Assembly (NCBI GenBank): GCA_963969365.1 | Contig: OZ017748.1 | Coordinates: 1,178,001-1,242,000, forward strand | Length of the DNA: 64,000 nucleotides | Reading direction: 5' to 3' | Source: Asterochloris sp. CNOR1 | Taxonomy: Eukaryota; Chlorophyta; Trebouxiophyceae; Trebouxiales; Trebouxiaceae | Notes under the pieces: model-generated | What the model was told of the DNA's origin: nothing | Seen by the model: only the letters and a program-made list of their open reading frames with translations | The model's database searches: none | Part shown: positions 1-11,559 of the stretch, piece after piece | Numbering within the stretch: the stretch's first letter is position 1 | Layout of the letters: the number at the start of each line of letters is the position of its first letter | Program-made: the position numbers and the translations under genes

Positions 1-3000
1 CCCAGGGTCTCCATGAGGGTGGTTTCGTGCATCACGCTGGTGTCTCTGGCCCCCTCAGCCCCCCTGTCGCCAGCCCTGGCCATGTTGGCACCCAGGCGCC
101 ACCTGGCAGCGGCTGTCATGCCCCGCCCACTGCCACTCTTGGTCAGCAGCGTGGGCCCGCTGCCAGAACTGAAGACACTGCCGTCTCCAGAGGCGCGACT
201 GGGGCTTCCTGGTGCATGATCGTCAGGTTCGTCTGCAGGCATGCACATACGACATGGGCAAAGCAGCTGAAGCAAGGCTGGCAGCAGGGCCAGAGCTAGC
301 GTGGGGCAAATACACAAGCAGGCCAAGAGCTGCCCATGGGCTTGCCCCTGCAGGAGAGTGCAACGACAGCAGCAGCTGGGCAAGCTCTGGTCAGACATTC
401 TGTTGGCAGTGGCAGCTCATGAGCCACCACACAATGCCCACAAAACATGCCTGGGTTTGTTAGTGCATGTGTGTTGCCCAAAGCAGATGCTGCTGTTGCC
501 TTCAGAACTGCACTCCAGCCGGTGCTGCATGCACTGACAGCTCACCGTCCCGACTGCCCTTAGAGTTGTAGATGTTGTCGTGCGACATCATCCAATGGTT
601 GACCTGGCTGAAGTACTGAATAGCCGACATGGCCCCCACCCCCTGCAGCACAGTACTGGTATGGCTGGCTTCAACAGGTCAGTTCAGGCCAGAGCAGTTG
701 TGGGTGCCCAGTGAGCACCAGTACACTTAGGGTGTGCTGCGACGGCCAGCTATGCACCCTGCAAGCCCGCGTGTACAGCCGCTCACTCTTGTGGCCTGAG
801 TGAGCTTGAGGGCCGCTGTGCAGTTGTTGGCTTCCGTGAGAAGCCTGCACATTGCCACTTCAGAGGGATGACACCTGCCAACACTCATAAGCTGTGGAGC
901 TTCCCTGCAGGAAGCAGCCCACCCTACTTCTGCCGCTACCTAGGCCTGCCTGCCAGGCAGCAGCCCAACAAGGCAGCAGCCCACAAGGCAGCAGCCCAAC
1001 AAGGCAGCAGCCCAACAATGCAGCAGCCCAACTTACCCTGCCTGAGGCATGTTTACAGCCACCTGCAACTGGTGCACGCGCTGCGCTCAGTGATGGCCAC
1101 CTGCGCTGCGTGCCATGTCAACAGCTTGCAAGGGGCACCCCCTGACTCAGCACCTACACGCTGGGTAACATGCTGGGCCGGGTGGATCCCCGGGAATGGG
1201 CATGGGAACCACAAGTTCCAGTGCAGGGGCTCACCATGAGCCCCTCGGCCAGGGAGCGACCCAGCGGAGGGGTGCCTGCCACTGGACCTGGCGCATGAGG
1301 AGCTTGGAGTAGCGCAAGTGAAAGCTTGAAGGGAGCTGTGCGCCCCCAGAGCCAGGCAGGAGCCCACAGCAGCACTGCCACTATGCCTCACCAGGAACTG
1401 GCGCATGCGGCACTTGTGATATCATGAAATTGCCTGTACCACAGTCAGGCAACTCATAGGGGCACAAACGTTGCATTGTGATGCTTCGCCGCCATGACTC
1501 ACCAGGAACTGGCGCATGCGGCGCTTGTTGATGACCACTTGGCTTGCATGCTCATAGCTGCCCTCATCCTTGGTGTCTCGCAGCCACTTGTAGTCTGCCG
1601 TGACCTTCACAGAGCCCACCACCTTGTCGGAGTTGTGGAGGTCTGTCAGCTGCCACTGGTGATCATGGTTGCCCTGCGCAATCTCTGTGATGGGCACAAT
1701 CGCCTGCAGGCAGGGCCAGGTAGAGACGGGATCGCAGTCACACCCAGCCAGAGTGCGGCACAGCCATGATGTCCTGACCAAGCGGTGGCAGCACTGCCCC
1801 AGGGGTGACTCAGTAGCACCAGGTGCTGTACCCCTGCTGGCTGTGCACCCACGAGGATGTGCAAGTGGCGCCATCTGCCTGATCTGCTGCCTGCAGGGCT
1901 GTCACTAGCAACAGCGCGCAGCTGTAACAAGCCAAAGGCAGGCTGCGCCCACCTGGCCACAGTAAGGAGGCTTCCCGGGCAATCACTTGAGCTTGTGTCG
2001 CACCAGGCATATGCAATGAGGCTGCAAGAGACGGCGTGCCTGATCAAGGACATTCAAAATGAGCGAGCAGCTGCATCATGAGGTCCTACCTGACCATAGA
2101 AGGAGGCGTCCTTGTCGTCCTTGACCTTGATTAAAAACTCTGCATTGCTGTGCAGGATCACGAAGATGAAGATTGCATCCTCAAAGGTGGCGGCCTCCCC
2201 CTCCTTGTTGGAAGCATATTTCAGCTTTCCTCTGTCCCCCTCGCACCGCACCTTGACGTATGTGCTGGCCACTGCAATAAACGGCAGACGTGCACAATTG
2301 GCTTGTGTGCTATCAGGTGGCCAACGGTAGGCAGCTGCTGCATGCAAGTCCCTGCTTCCTATTGTAAGCAGGGCTCCGCACATGGATAAAGCACATCCCT
2401 GCGGACTGGCAGTGCAAAAGTGCAGGACACGTGCAGCACAAACAGGGGAAGACAGGACAGATTTTGCTGCCTGGGGCTGTTTGCGCCAGGTACTGCAGCC
2501 CGACCAGGTGAGCTAACCTCACCATGTTTGGTGCCTGTGACCTCCTGGATGCGCAGCGCCAGCTTCCCAATGAAAGGAGGGGAAGAGGAGTAGCGCACCT
2601 GCCACAATGAGCAAGGGCACCTCTCGTTGCAATCTGGAGGTATTTCGGTTTGCTGGGCATGTCAGCAGCATAACGACAATGGTAGAGGCAGGTTGACACA
2701 TGGGACAGCCACAGCGGAGACATCCTTTGGTTTGACAGACAGCTGGTTGTGGCTTTGCTGGGCTGTCCCTGTCAGCAGTATGGTACAACGGCTGTCGAGT
2801 CTGAAAGCCACATCAGCAGGCGCCAGACAGCTCACCTCAACGCCCATGCCTTGCAGAAGCCGCAAGTTGTCAAGCTGCGTCTTGGCTTCAGTCTCAGGAA
2901 AATTTTCCTGCAGAAATCCAGCCATTCTGAAGGGTGTGCTGCACAACCATTGTGGCGGTGCAAGTGATGGCTGAGCCCAGGAGGTTTACACAGGGCTGCA

Positions 3001-3571
3001 TGCTGGCTCTAGGCAGGCGATGTTTCCTGAGGCCGGCATTAGCCAGCAACCAGATTCCCAAGTTGGCGCCACTTAGTCTTGCCCCAGCAAGAACCCAGGA
3101 GAACCGTTGTGCACATAAATGCTGCCATCAAGGCTGGTTGCTTCAAGCAGGATGAAGCACAGATGACGCTAGCAATGCCAAGCCAGCACAACCATTGCTG
3201 GTGCTTGGACGCACCTGGATGACCTTCTGGGGATCATGTGCATCGGCAACATCATTTGATGTGCCAAAGTGTAATTTGCCACTCTTGGTTGCTTTGAGCT
3301 TGACCCCAGCCTCCTGCAAGGGACAGCATCAGGGGCTCACGTCATCACCAATGAACAGCAATGAAGCTCTCAGGAAATCTGCACTGACCTTGCCATCCTT
3401 ATAGACCTTGACGGGCGCCTCAGTCAGGGGTTCATCTGCTGGGGGAGTGGGCTTAGCAGCAGGTTCTGCACTGACTACCTCCCCACGACCTTCCAGATTT
3501 TCGGGTATAGGATTGGCATCGAGAGGAGCCTCCTTGGAGCCAGCGGCAGGCTTCGAGATGCAGACACCCAT
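1..3571 (-). CDS. N-myristoylation-motif, C2-domain-like protein (3' end outside window)
   Basis: Seven coding exons can be read leftward from ATG at 3571: 3389-3571, 3215-3313, 2836-2907, 2523-2598, 2090-2271, 1503-1703 and 546-642. All these junctions are in phase. A further open exon covers 177 to the left edge; its phase does not match 546-642 directly, so a small exon in 178-545 may be missing. The protein starts MGVCIS, a good N-myristoylation and possible palmitoylation signal, followed by an acidic Pro-rich stretch. Residues encoded by 2598-1503 look like a C2 beta-sandwich: GKLALRIQEVTGTKH, then TYVKVRCEG, FIFVILHSNAEFLIKVKD and a D-x-D-containing loop before GQAIVPITEI. The C2 call rests on pattern only, and Ca2+ binding cannot be judged. 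Likely a membrane-tethered peripheral protein (inference). The start lies head-to-head with the P5B ATPase gene, about 0.6 kb away. The C-terminus is not in this window. Confidence 0.6.
956..1032. repeat. 16-bp tandem repeat, about five copies
   Basis: The unit GGCAGCAGCCCAACAA occurs at 956-971, 972-986 (one base shorter), 987-1002 and 1003-1018, and a partial fifth copy covers 1019-1032. It lies in the 860-nt intron between exons 1503-1703 and 546-642 of the leftward C2-like gene. The unit contains CAG and resembles a 3' splice acceptor on the plus strand. No coding role is supported. Confidence 0.9.
1387..1528. repeat. Duplicated exon end plus splice donor (two copies, 111 bp apart)
   Basis: Positions 1498-1528 hold the end of the exon 1503-1703 and its donor (read leftward: codons for RMRQFL, then GTGAGT). 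Positions 1387-1417, inside the following intron, repeat the same 31 bases with a single mismatch and also carry a GT donor. The flanks diverge on both sides. The downstream copy is not needed for an open reading frame, so it looks like a relic or a decoy donor. It is the cleanest of several boundary duplications in this window. Confidence 0.85.
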
Positions 3572-4155
3572 TGTGCTGTGAAAAAGAGAAAGGCACAGGC
3601 GTTGACTTGGTCGAAGCTTGAGAGCGAGAAGCGTGATTGTCTGGTATGTTTGCTGATCAATCGGGATGCAACACTCCAGACAGGAGGGGGACACCGTGCC
3701 CCTGCGACAGACTGGTTCGGCAAACTTCGAGGTTGAGCTCACAGAGCATACACCTCCCCAGGCTGATGTGGCCGACCGCTTTGTGTTAGACACAGCAGAG
3801 GTGTTTTGTCTGGCATCCATTGAACCATGACTGCTAACCCCAACACCGCCACACACACTGAACATGTTTGCTGCACCTCTGCATTGCTGATTGCAGGCTC
3901 CAGCTCACCTGCAAGGATTTTCGCAGCCACAGCGAAAGCTCCTGCTGTACACTGCAGCTGGCATCTGCACAGCAGGAATAAGTTTTCTTCTTGCCAAATG
4001 GCACATGCCGCTGTACATCTGGCTGGCCTTGGAGAAAACAGACTTAGGCAGTGCACAGTATCTGCTTGTTCAGGTCAGACTGCTGTCTGCAGGGAATAAG
4101 TGCATTCTGTGCCTCTTGTGTCATTCATGTGTGCAGCATTGATGGGCAGATTCCC

Positions 4156-7100
4156 ATGCCTCCCGCACTCCTCATGCCTCTTGCCTCGAGAACGCAGTCC
4201 AGAGCGCAGGAGCAGGATTTAGTCAAGGTGGAGGTGCAGAGGGAGCCAACTCAGGCGACCAGCCCCAAAGCTGGCATTGTACCGGTAGGCTTGACACCTG
4301 AAGAGCTGGTGGACGGTGCAACTGCATTGTGATGCTTCAAAAGTCCTTATCTGCGCTCATGCATGCAGACTGCAACTGGTGCTTGGCTGAGATGGTCTAG
4401 AATTCTGGCCACCCAATCAATCTGCTGCATTGCATTGCCTCCATGATGCAGAGTGGGCAGCAAGCTGCGCTGCGAATCGCAGAGATCAGGTGCTCCAGGT
4501 TCCTCTACTCCCCACGGCGCCGAACTTTTGTTGCTGTGCCAGCACTGCCCCCAGACTTTGACAGCCGCCTGCAGACCTGCTGTGCAGCCCTCCAGGGCAC
4601 CAGCAGGGGCAAGCTGATTGCAGCGCATTCATCAGCAGGCAGCAGATCCTCAGTCCCTGCTGACTTGGACAACCAGGATCGGGAGCAGGCTCTGGCTGTT
4701 TTTGGGCATAATGAGATGGTTCTGCCTGTGGCCAGCTTCCTCCAGCTACTGGTGGATGAGATGTGAGTCTGATGTGCAAAGCTTGATGCTGCTCCTTATG
4801 TGCCTGGTGAAACATACAGGATCAGGTGCGTCTTTGCAGAGCACTGATGTCATCTGCAGAGTCGTGCAAGGCCCCATGGGTCTTCCTGGTGACAACATTA
4901 CATGTCTGCAGCTGAAGCGTTTCGAAAGGCCTCAGCTGCAACTTGCCTGCATGGTCACTGCTGACTTCGAGCTATTTGCACCTGGAGGAGGCCTGCCACC
5001 CATGTCAAGGCTCGGTCAGAGCTTGCGCCTCTGCGCTGCAGGTTCAGACCATTCTATGTGTTCCAGGTGAGTTGAATGTCAGCTTGTGTGCCTGTCACCA
5101 CAGGGGCCATGGCCTTGCCCCTGCTTCATGACAAGGTGTCGGCCCTTTTGCACCTCATCTCCTTTCATGTGAGCTTGCCACTGCCTTGCAGTATGCAAGC
5201 GTCGCCGTCTGGAGCATCGAAGCCTACTGGACCTACTGCCTGGTCATTCTGGCAATCACAGCCTGCAGCGTGCTGGTCAATGTGCACAACAGCCACAGCA
5301 GCACGCAGCGCATGGCAGAGCTGGCGGCCTTTGGCTGCCAGGTACAGATGCCCCGAGCGGGACGCAAGATTAGCATGCCCAGCCAGGATTTGGTGCCAGG
5401 TGTGAGTGGATCAGCAGTTCCCTCTTCACAGCCTGCTTTGGAGAGGGCTCTGGCTGCTTTTGTGCCTCAGGACTGTCATGGGAGCTGCCCATGCTCGCCA
5501 TTTGACAGTATCTTTTGCATGCTGCATCAGAACCGGCAAGAAATTGTATGACAGACGTAGGATTGGCACATCTGCAGCGCGCAAAGATGCTTGACAGCCC
5601 TGTGCTGCTCAAGCTGATCCCAGAATGCATGACTGTGTTGGCCTGCAGGTGACCTGATCTGGCTCACGACTGGCATTGTCTCCTGTGACATAGTGCTTCT
5701 GCGGGGGGAGGCCATCGTGGATGAAAATATTTTGACTGGAGAGGCTGTGCCTGTCCGGAAGGGGGCGTACTGCAAGCCTGCTGGCACCAAGGGCTTTGAC
5801 CCAGCTGCTTCCAAAAGCTGCATGCTCTATGGCGGGACCACTGTCGCTCAGGTGGGCATGCAGCTTGACGAGGGCAGCTTAGGGTGCGCTCCAGGCAGAT
5901 GTGCTGGTGAATTGCTGCTGGGCAGGGAGTTGAACGTGTCTGCCTGCCTAGCGTGTACACAGCACAGAAGCTGCTGACCTTAACGACCCTCATCCACTCC
6001 TGGCGTTCCTCATGCTATGCATCTGCCCTGAGCTGTCAGGGTTTACAAGCCATCTGAGGGTTTGTCTCACGCTGGCAGGCGCGCGCTGAGGGCGGTGACC
6101 CCGGCCCGCTGGGCATGGTCTGCCACACACGCTTCCACACGGCCAAGGGGCAGCTGCTCACATCCATGCTACACCCCCAGGTGAGAGTGTGTGTTTGGCC
6201 CTGCACTTGGGGGGGGGGGGGGGGGGGGGGGGTTTGCAAAGCTCTGCATTCAGCTGACCACCTTCAAAGCATTCTGCAGATCTGAGCTGTGCTGCACCTG
6301 CAGGCCCATCACAACACATTCGCCACAGATGCACTGTGGTTCATAGCCATGATGCTGGGCCTGGGCCTCCTGGGCTTCATATGGAGCATGTCATCTTTTG
6401 CTGTGCATGGCGCTGGCTTTGGCACCCTGCTCCTTCGCTTCTTGGACTTGGGTACGACTATGCCGCCTGCACTGCTACCACTTCTGCCTGCCGCACCTGC
6501 TCAAATCTGCTGGCGCCGCTCCATGCTATGGGCAAGACATGCAGATGCGTCAGCTCTGCTCTTACAGAGGTGTCTCAATCTGCCTGCAGTCACCATTGCT
6601 GTGCCGCCTGCCCTCCCTGCCTGCCTGTCGGTGTCGGTGGCATTTGCAGTGGCCAGGCTGAGAGCTCAGGACATCTTTGTCTCCAGGCCTGACAAAATTA
6701 ATTATGCAGGCCAGATTGACATGGTGAGCCTCCTATGAGTCACTTTCTGATGCCTTTGGGCGCCTCCCTCCCCCTGAACTCCCATCTTGACAGGCTGGCA
6801 GCTGTACAGGTGGAACAGAGGACTGCGCATCCCTGCAGGTGTGCTTCGATAAGACCGGGACCCTCACTGAGCCTGGCCTGTCCCTCCAGGGGGTGGCCTC
6901 CACTGAGCACACTGCGGATGGCAGGTGCAAGCTGGGCCCAGTGCAGCCCCACCTTGCTGTGGCTGCACCTGCTCTGCAGCTGGTGGCAGCCACCTGTCAT
7001 GGCTTGGCAGAACTGGATGGGCAGCTGGTGGGCGATCCACTGGACCAGATCGTCTTTCAGGTAGGCTGCAGCCTCAATCCAAGACCTTGCGCCCTGATCC

Positions 7101-10100
7101 TGGCAGGATGTGCTTTGACATTTGCTGGGTATGGGCAGGGCATGCAGCACTGCAGTGCGCTGCGCGTGTTGCCCAGACAATGCAGGCTGCTGGGAGTCAG
7201 ATTGCCGCTCTGCTCGCAGGCCACAGGCTGGAGGCTGCAGGAGGTCACAGCACAGCCTCAGGCACAGTGCAGTCCTGCCCTAGCTTATGCAGTGGACCAG
7301 CATGCTCAAAGTGAGCAGCATGCTCCGATAATGGCATGCGTGCAAGCCCCTGGGCAGCAACACCATATAGTCCGCAGAGTCGACTTCTCCTCCGAGCTGC
7401 AGCGAGCAGCCTGTGTGGTGCGGTCCCCAGCAGAGGCAGGCATGGTGCACTGCACCGTCCAGCGTCTGGACCCAGGCACAGATAGCGGCGATGACAGCGA
7501 CGAGGCTGGGGAGCCCCTGCTGGCTGGCAGCAGCCACCCCCAGGGTGCTCCCCTGACCACATCAGCTCCCAGCCAGAAAGAGCAGCGAGCCGACCATAAC
7601 AGCAGCAGTCTCAAAGGCAGCACCTCTCAAGGGCCCCATGACGCTGCACAGCATGAGACTGCCAGAATATGCGTGTGCGTAAAGGGGGCGCCAGAGATTA
7701 TTTGCAGGCTGGTCACACCTGCCAGTGTGCCGGCCAATCTGGACCAGACTCTGCATCATCAGACGGCAGAGGGCCTTCGTGTCATCGCTCTGGCCAGCCG
7801 GCAGCTGCCGCCTGACACGACGGCAGCACAGGTGAGCTTGGAGTCTTGATGTGAGATTGTTTGCTGTCTGGCAGCTGCCGGCTGGGGTGTCAAGGAACCA
7901 CAGCTGACGTGCTGCAGGTGCAAAGCATGACGCTGCAGCAGCTGGAGGCCGGCCTGGAGTTTGCTGGCCTGGCAGTGCTGGCAAACCCCCTGAAGCACGA
8001 CACTGCCTCCACCATCCACCAGCTGCAGGCTGCAGCAGTGCGCGTTGTGATGGTGACAGGGGACCATGCCCAGACAGGCATCAGCGTGGCTCGGCAGTGC
8101 GGGATCCTGGCAGACGGGCGGCCAGTGGCAGTACTCTCAGGCAGGGAGGGCGCACCAGCACGTGCCTCCCTCAGCTGTGTGGTCGTGCAGCCAGATGGGC
8201 GGCGGGCAGAGCTCGAGCTGCCGGAGGTTGTCAAGCAGCTGGCTGAGGTGGGCGCTGCAGAGCTCTGTAGCTTTGTCAAGGCAGTGTTTCCAGGCAGCAG
8301 AGGTGGGGGAGGGCAGCAGCTTTCCCCAGCTGCGTGGGTGTACAACCATATGCGTGGCTGGTAGGCCAGATCTCGTCAGCCAGCCGGGGACAGGCAGTGC
8401 TCATGGCTTGCTCCAAGACATGGCAGTCACTCGTTGCTGCAGGGTTCCCAGGATTGTAGAGGCTGAGCACCTCTGCACAACTTGCATGTGCTCTGGACAC
8501 GCCTGCCACTGCAGTCCTGCTTGATGTCTGGCTCCCTAATGGCAGGCCTGCGCATGCCTTCACCGCTGCATACCCTAGGCAGCAGGAGGCCCATCCTGCA
8601 GATGTCTGCATGAGGAGCTCCCTTTCAGAAAGCTGTGCCAACGTTTGCCCTTGCCTGCAGGGCGAAATCGGTTGCGCAGTGACGGGCAAGGGCTTTGCAG
8701 CCCTGCAGGCCACAGCAGGCGTGGACTCCCTGCATGCAGTCCTGCAGCATGCCGCGGTCTTTGCTCGCATGGCCCCTGCAGACAAGCAGCGGCTGGTGGA
8801 GCTGCTGGGGGAGGGCTGCAGCACCGAGGGCGGGCAGGCCACCCCAGGCCTGCAGCATTTTGTGGCCTTTTGTGGGGACGGCTCCAATGACGTGGCAGCA
8901 CTCAAGGTGGGCATGCTGCTGAGGCAGTGGCTCCTTCTCTCATATGCTCAGGCAGGGTACACCCACCTGCTGGTCAGGTGGGCACAGCACTGGGGACAGC
9001 AACAACTGTGGCACTGTGCGGCCTTGTGTGACATGGCAGCGCCCAAGCAAGTGCCCTGTTGTGAGCAAGGGCCTGCATTCCTTGACGATCTGCCTTGCCT
9101 GCTGGCAGTGCTGACTGTGCTGCACGCACGAGCTCTGTATTGCATTGTTGCTGGGCATTGGTTCTGGGCCACTGACATGGCATCTCAGCACGGCAAGGAC
9201 AACCCAGGGCAGCTTGATGCTATCATCGTTGTGTCTCCTTTGCCTGAAAGGCAAGGGGGACAGCAAGAACAGAGCGCGACCCACCTGACTCTGCAGGCCG
9301 CCCATGTAGGAGTTTCCCTGTGTGAGGCAGAAGCCTCTGTGGCTGCCCCGCTGACCAGCCGGCGGCCCAGCATCACCTGCATGCTGCACGTCCTGAGGGA
9401 GGGGCGTGGCACCATCATCACCACTTTCAGTCTGTTCCAGTTCATCATCGTCTATGCAATTGTTCAAGTCCTGGCAGCCAACATCATGTTGTCCTTTGGC
9501 CTCATCATAGGGAACAACCAGTATCTGATCCAGGTAAGGTATCCTGATGGGAGCTGAGCAGGCTGTGCCTGCTGGCCTGCTTGCTGCGCTGTGGCTCCTG
9601 TGAAGGTCACATGCATGTTTGCATGTTTCCTTCAGGCATGCTCCTGTATGGTCACTGAATGTGCCTGCAGGACCTTTTGTACACGACTGTGCTGGCAGCA
9701 GCCATGGGGCTCACGGAGCCTGCTGCTGATCTCAGCAACAAAGGCCCCCAGGCTCGACTGTTTGCCCTCCCTGTCCTCCTTCCTGTTGCTGCCCAGCTTG
9801 TTGTTCTTGCTTGTTTCCAAGTGAGGGGTTGCACTTCGCTTGGCACGCTGTTGCAGGCCACATGATGCGATTCAGGTGGCTATTCTGCCTTGTCCGCCTT
9901 GCTTGTTCTAAGCAGTTGGTGCCAATCTTTTCAACAGGGTGTCCAGCTGCTGCCATGATTTAGGGTGCCAAGGCGCTCTGAACAAGTGACACTCGCTTAT
10001 GCTGCAGTTTACAAGCATTGCAGTTCTGGTTCGACAGCCTTGGTATAATGGCTATGAGCGCCAAGGAAGAGCTTTTGCACCAAGGCCTACACCAGAGAGC

Positions 10101-10515
10101 ACCGTGATTTTCCTGATGTGCTTGGGCCAATTTCTGATTGCTGCATTTGTCTTTAACCGCGGACCACCATTCAGAAAGGTGTGCTTCCTGGCATAGTCTG
10201 TTGCCAACTGCTTGATTGTGCTCAGGTGTGCTGCTACTGACCTGCACTTCTCTCCTGCTCCAGCCGTTCTGGGCAAACAGGTGGTTTATGGCTGCCGTGG
10301 CATGCCAGCTCACCTTCCTGCTGTACTTGCTTGTTTCGCCTGGCAATTGGCTGACCAGCCACTTTGCCCAGGTTGTGCACCTGCCATTCAGCTTACATGC
10401 TGTGCTATTAATACTAATTGCCCTCAATTTCATAGTAGCACTTGGCATTGATGCTGCGATACAGATGCTGGTTCCACACTTGAAACTCCCAGTCCACCTG
10501 TCTTTGCAGCAATAG
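4156..10515 (+). CDS. P5B-type P-type ATPase (ATP13A2/YPK9-like cation or polyamine pump)
   Basis: Exons: 4156-4284 (tentative), 4452-4762, 5048-5066, 5192-5399, 5649-5851, 6079-6180, 6304-6451, 6590-6723, 6839-7060, 7220-7831, 7918-8247, 8661-8906, 9297-9533, 9671-9820, 10008-10178, 10264-10515. All junctions are in phase, giving about 1157 residues. Diagnostic motifs in order: PFYVFQ (5048), LTGE of the actuator (5731), PPALP in TM4 (6604-6618), the phosphorylated Asp in DKTGT (6848-6862), KGAPE (7684), TGD (8055), GDGSND (about 8874), then a C-terminal membrane domain with several hydrophobic helices. PPALP, rather than PPELP, marks the P5B subfamily, whose members act on endosomal, lysosomal or vacuolar membranes; animal ATP13A2 exports polyamines. 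The substrate here is not known. The first exon is uncertain: P5B proteins usually have a hydrophobic N-terminal hairpin that I do not see, so an upstream exon may be missing. The nucleotide-binding region has a long acidic insert (about 7470-7660). Confidence 0.93.
6209..6232 (+). repeat. Uninterrupted G24 tract
   Basis: Twenty-four consecutive G residues start 29 nt after the end of exon 6079-6180 in the P5B ATPase gene, inside the intron and well before the next acceptor at 6303. Such a tract can form quadruplex structure in the pre-mRNA and is prone to length error in sequencing. It does not affect the coding model. Confidence 0.95.
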
Positions 10516-10748
10516 TGCCTTTCAGCAGCATCCTCGAATGAACAAGCCTCATCAGGCACATCTTGCAGCACATGTGTTCATGTCTTGGCACCCTCCTCAC
10601 CCTGTAATGTAAAAGCAAGCCTGGCAAACTCATCACGCTGTGCGGTGCCACCTCCCTCAGGCTTGAAGGAGTCTCAGCTCATGGGCTTGCCCTGACCCAG
10701 CCTCAAAGGCCCCTCCCATCTGCTGGTGCTGCCTGTCCATGCTGGGCT

Positions 10749-11541
10749 TCACCCAGCGACAAATATGCTGGCAAAAGCCTCCTCCACATTCCTGCTGAGG
10801 CAGAGCTCTGCATCATAGCCACTGGCCTTGGCCATGGCACGCTGCTGCTCAGGCGTCATTTCATGGTGAGATGGTGGCGGCAAACTCTGAGGCATGGGCC
10901 TGCACACGACTGAGGCCATTCTGTGTCCAGGTCACAGGCAAGTGGTCTGGAGGCGCTGCTCCATCACATGGACTGATACTCCAGATGCTATCAAGGTCTT
11001 TGCTTTGCAACTCACATGCCTCCAACATTCGACTGCTGAGACAGGTCCACCCCATTGGCTGCGCCAGAGACGTCAGCAGAACGGCGCATAGCCTCTGCCT
11101 GCAAGGAAGGAAGAAACTCATCTGCAGCACAGGAGAAGGAACTGCACAACATTGGCATTCGCTGTTTGCTTGATGTCATACCTTGCGCGCTTGAATCTGC
11201 AGAATGGTGCTCCGATTTTCAGACTGGTACTGTTGGATCTCCTCCTCTGTCTCTTGAACATTGATGCCCTCCACAAGATTGTAGACTGTAGGTGAAGATG
11301 GCATGAGACTATGCCCAGACCAAGTGCTGCATCTGGAGGAGAGAAGCTCTCACTTTTGTCCTCAACTAGCTCCTGGTAGTCATACCAATCAGGAGTGCTG
11401 CCAAAGTCTGGTCTGGCCTTGTTGTAGCTGCAGGGAGGAAGGGAGAAACGGCCATGTGACGGCAGGAAGCAAAGACGACATGGTGGTGAGCCCTCACATG
11501 CCGAGCACCCTTTTGCGGATCTGCTCGCCCTTATTGGCCAT
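10749..11541 (-). CDS. MNAT1: MAT1-like CDK-activating kinase assembly factor (TFIIH subunit), RING-less
   Basis: Exons read leftward: 11498-11541, 11354-11427, 11182-11285, 11016-11098, 10749-10884. All are in phase, total 146 residues. The N-terminal block matches MAT1/Tfb3 just after the RING: IRKRVLGIYNKARPDF, then DYQELVED, IYNLVEGIN and a charged helix (EEEIQQYQSENRSTI) that corresponds to the MAT1 coiled coil. The C-terminus ends in an Ala/Phe helix (EEAFASIFVAG) like that of animal MAT1, which contacts CDK7 and cyclin H. MAT1 tethers the CDK7-cyclin H pair to TFIIH and stabilises the kinase. Animal and yeast proteins are about 310 residues and start with a RING finger; this model starts just beyond it, as plant MAT1-related proteins are thought to do (from memory). 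The ATG follows only 20 nt after a stop that closes another open segment on the same strand. Confidence 0.85.
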
Positions 11542-11559
11542 GTTGAGCTGTCCTCGAGC

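Noticed and set aside
956-1032. Tandem array as a CRISPR-like repeat
   Set aside because: Units are directly adjacent, 16 bp long and without spacers, in a eukaryotic intron; it is an ordinary minisatellite.
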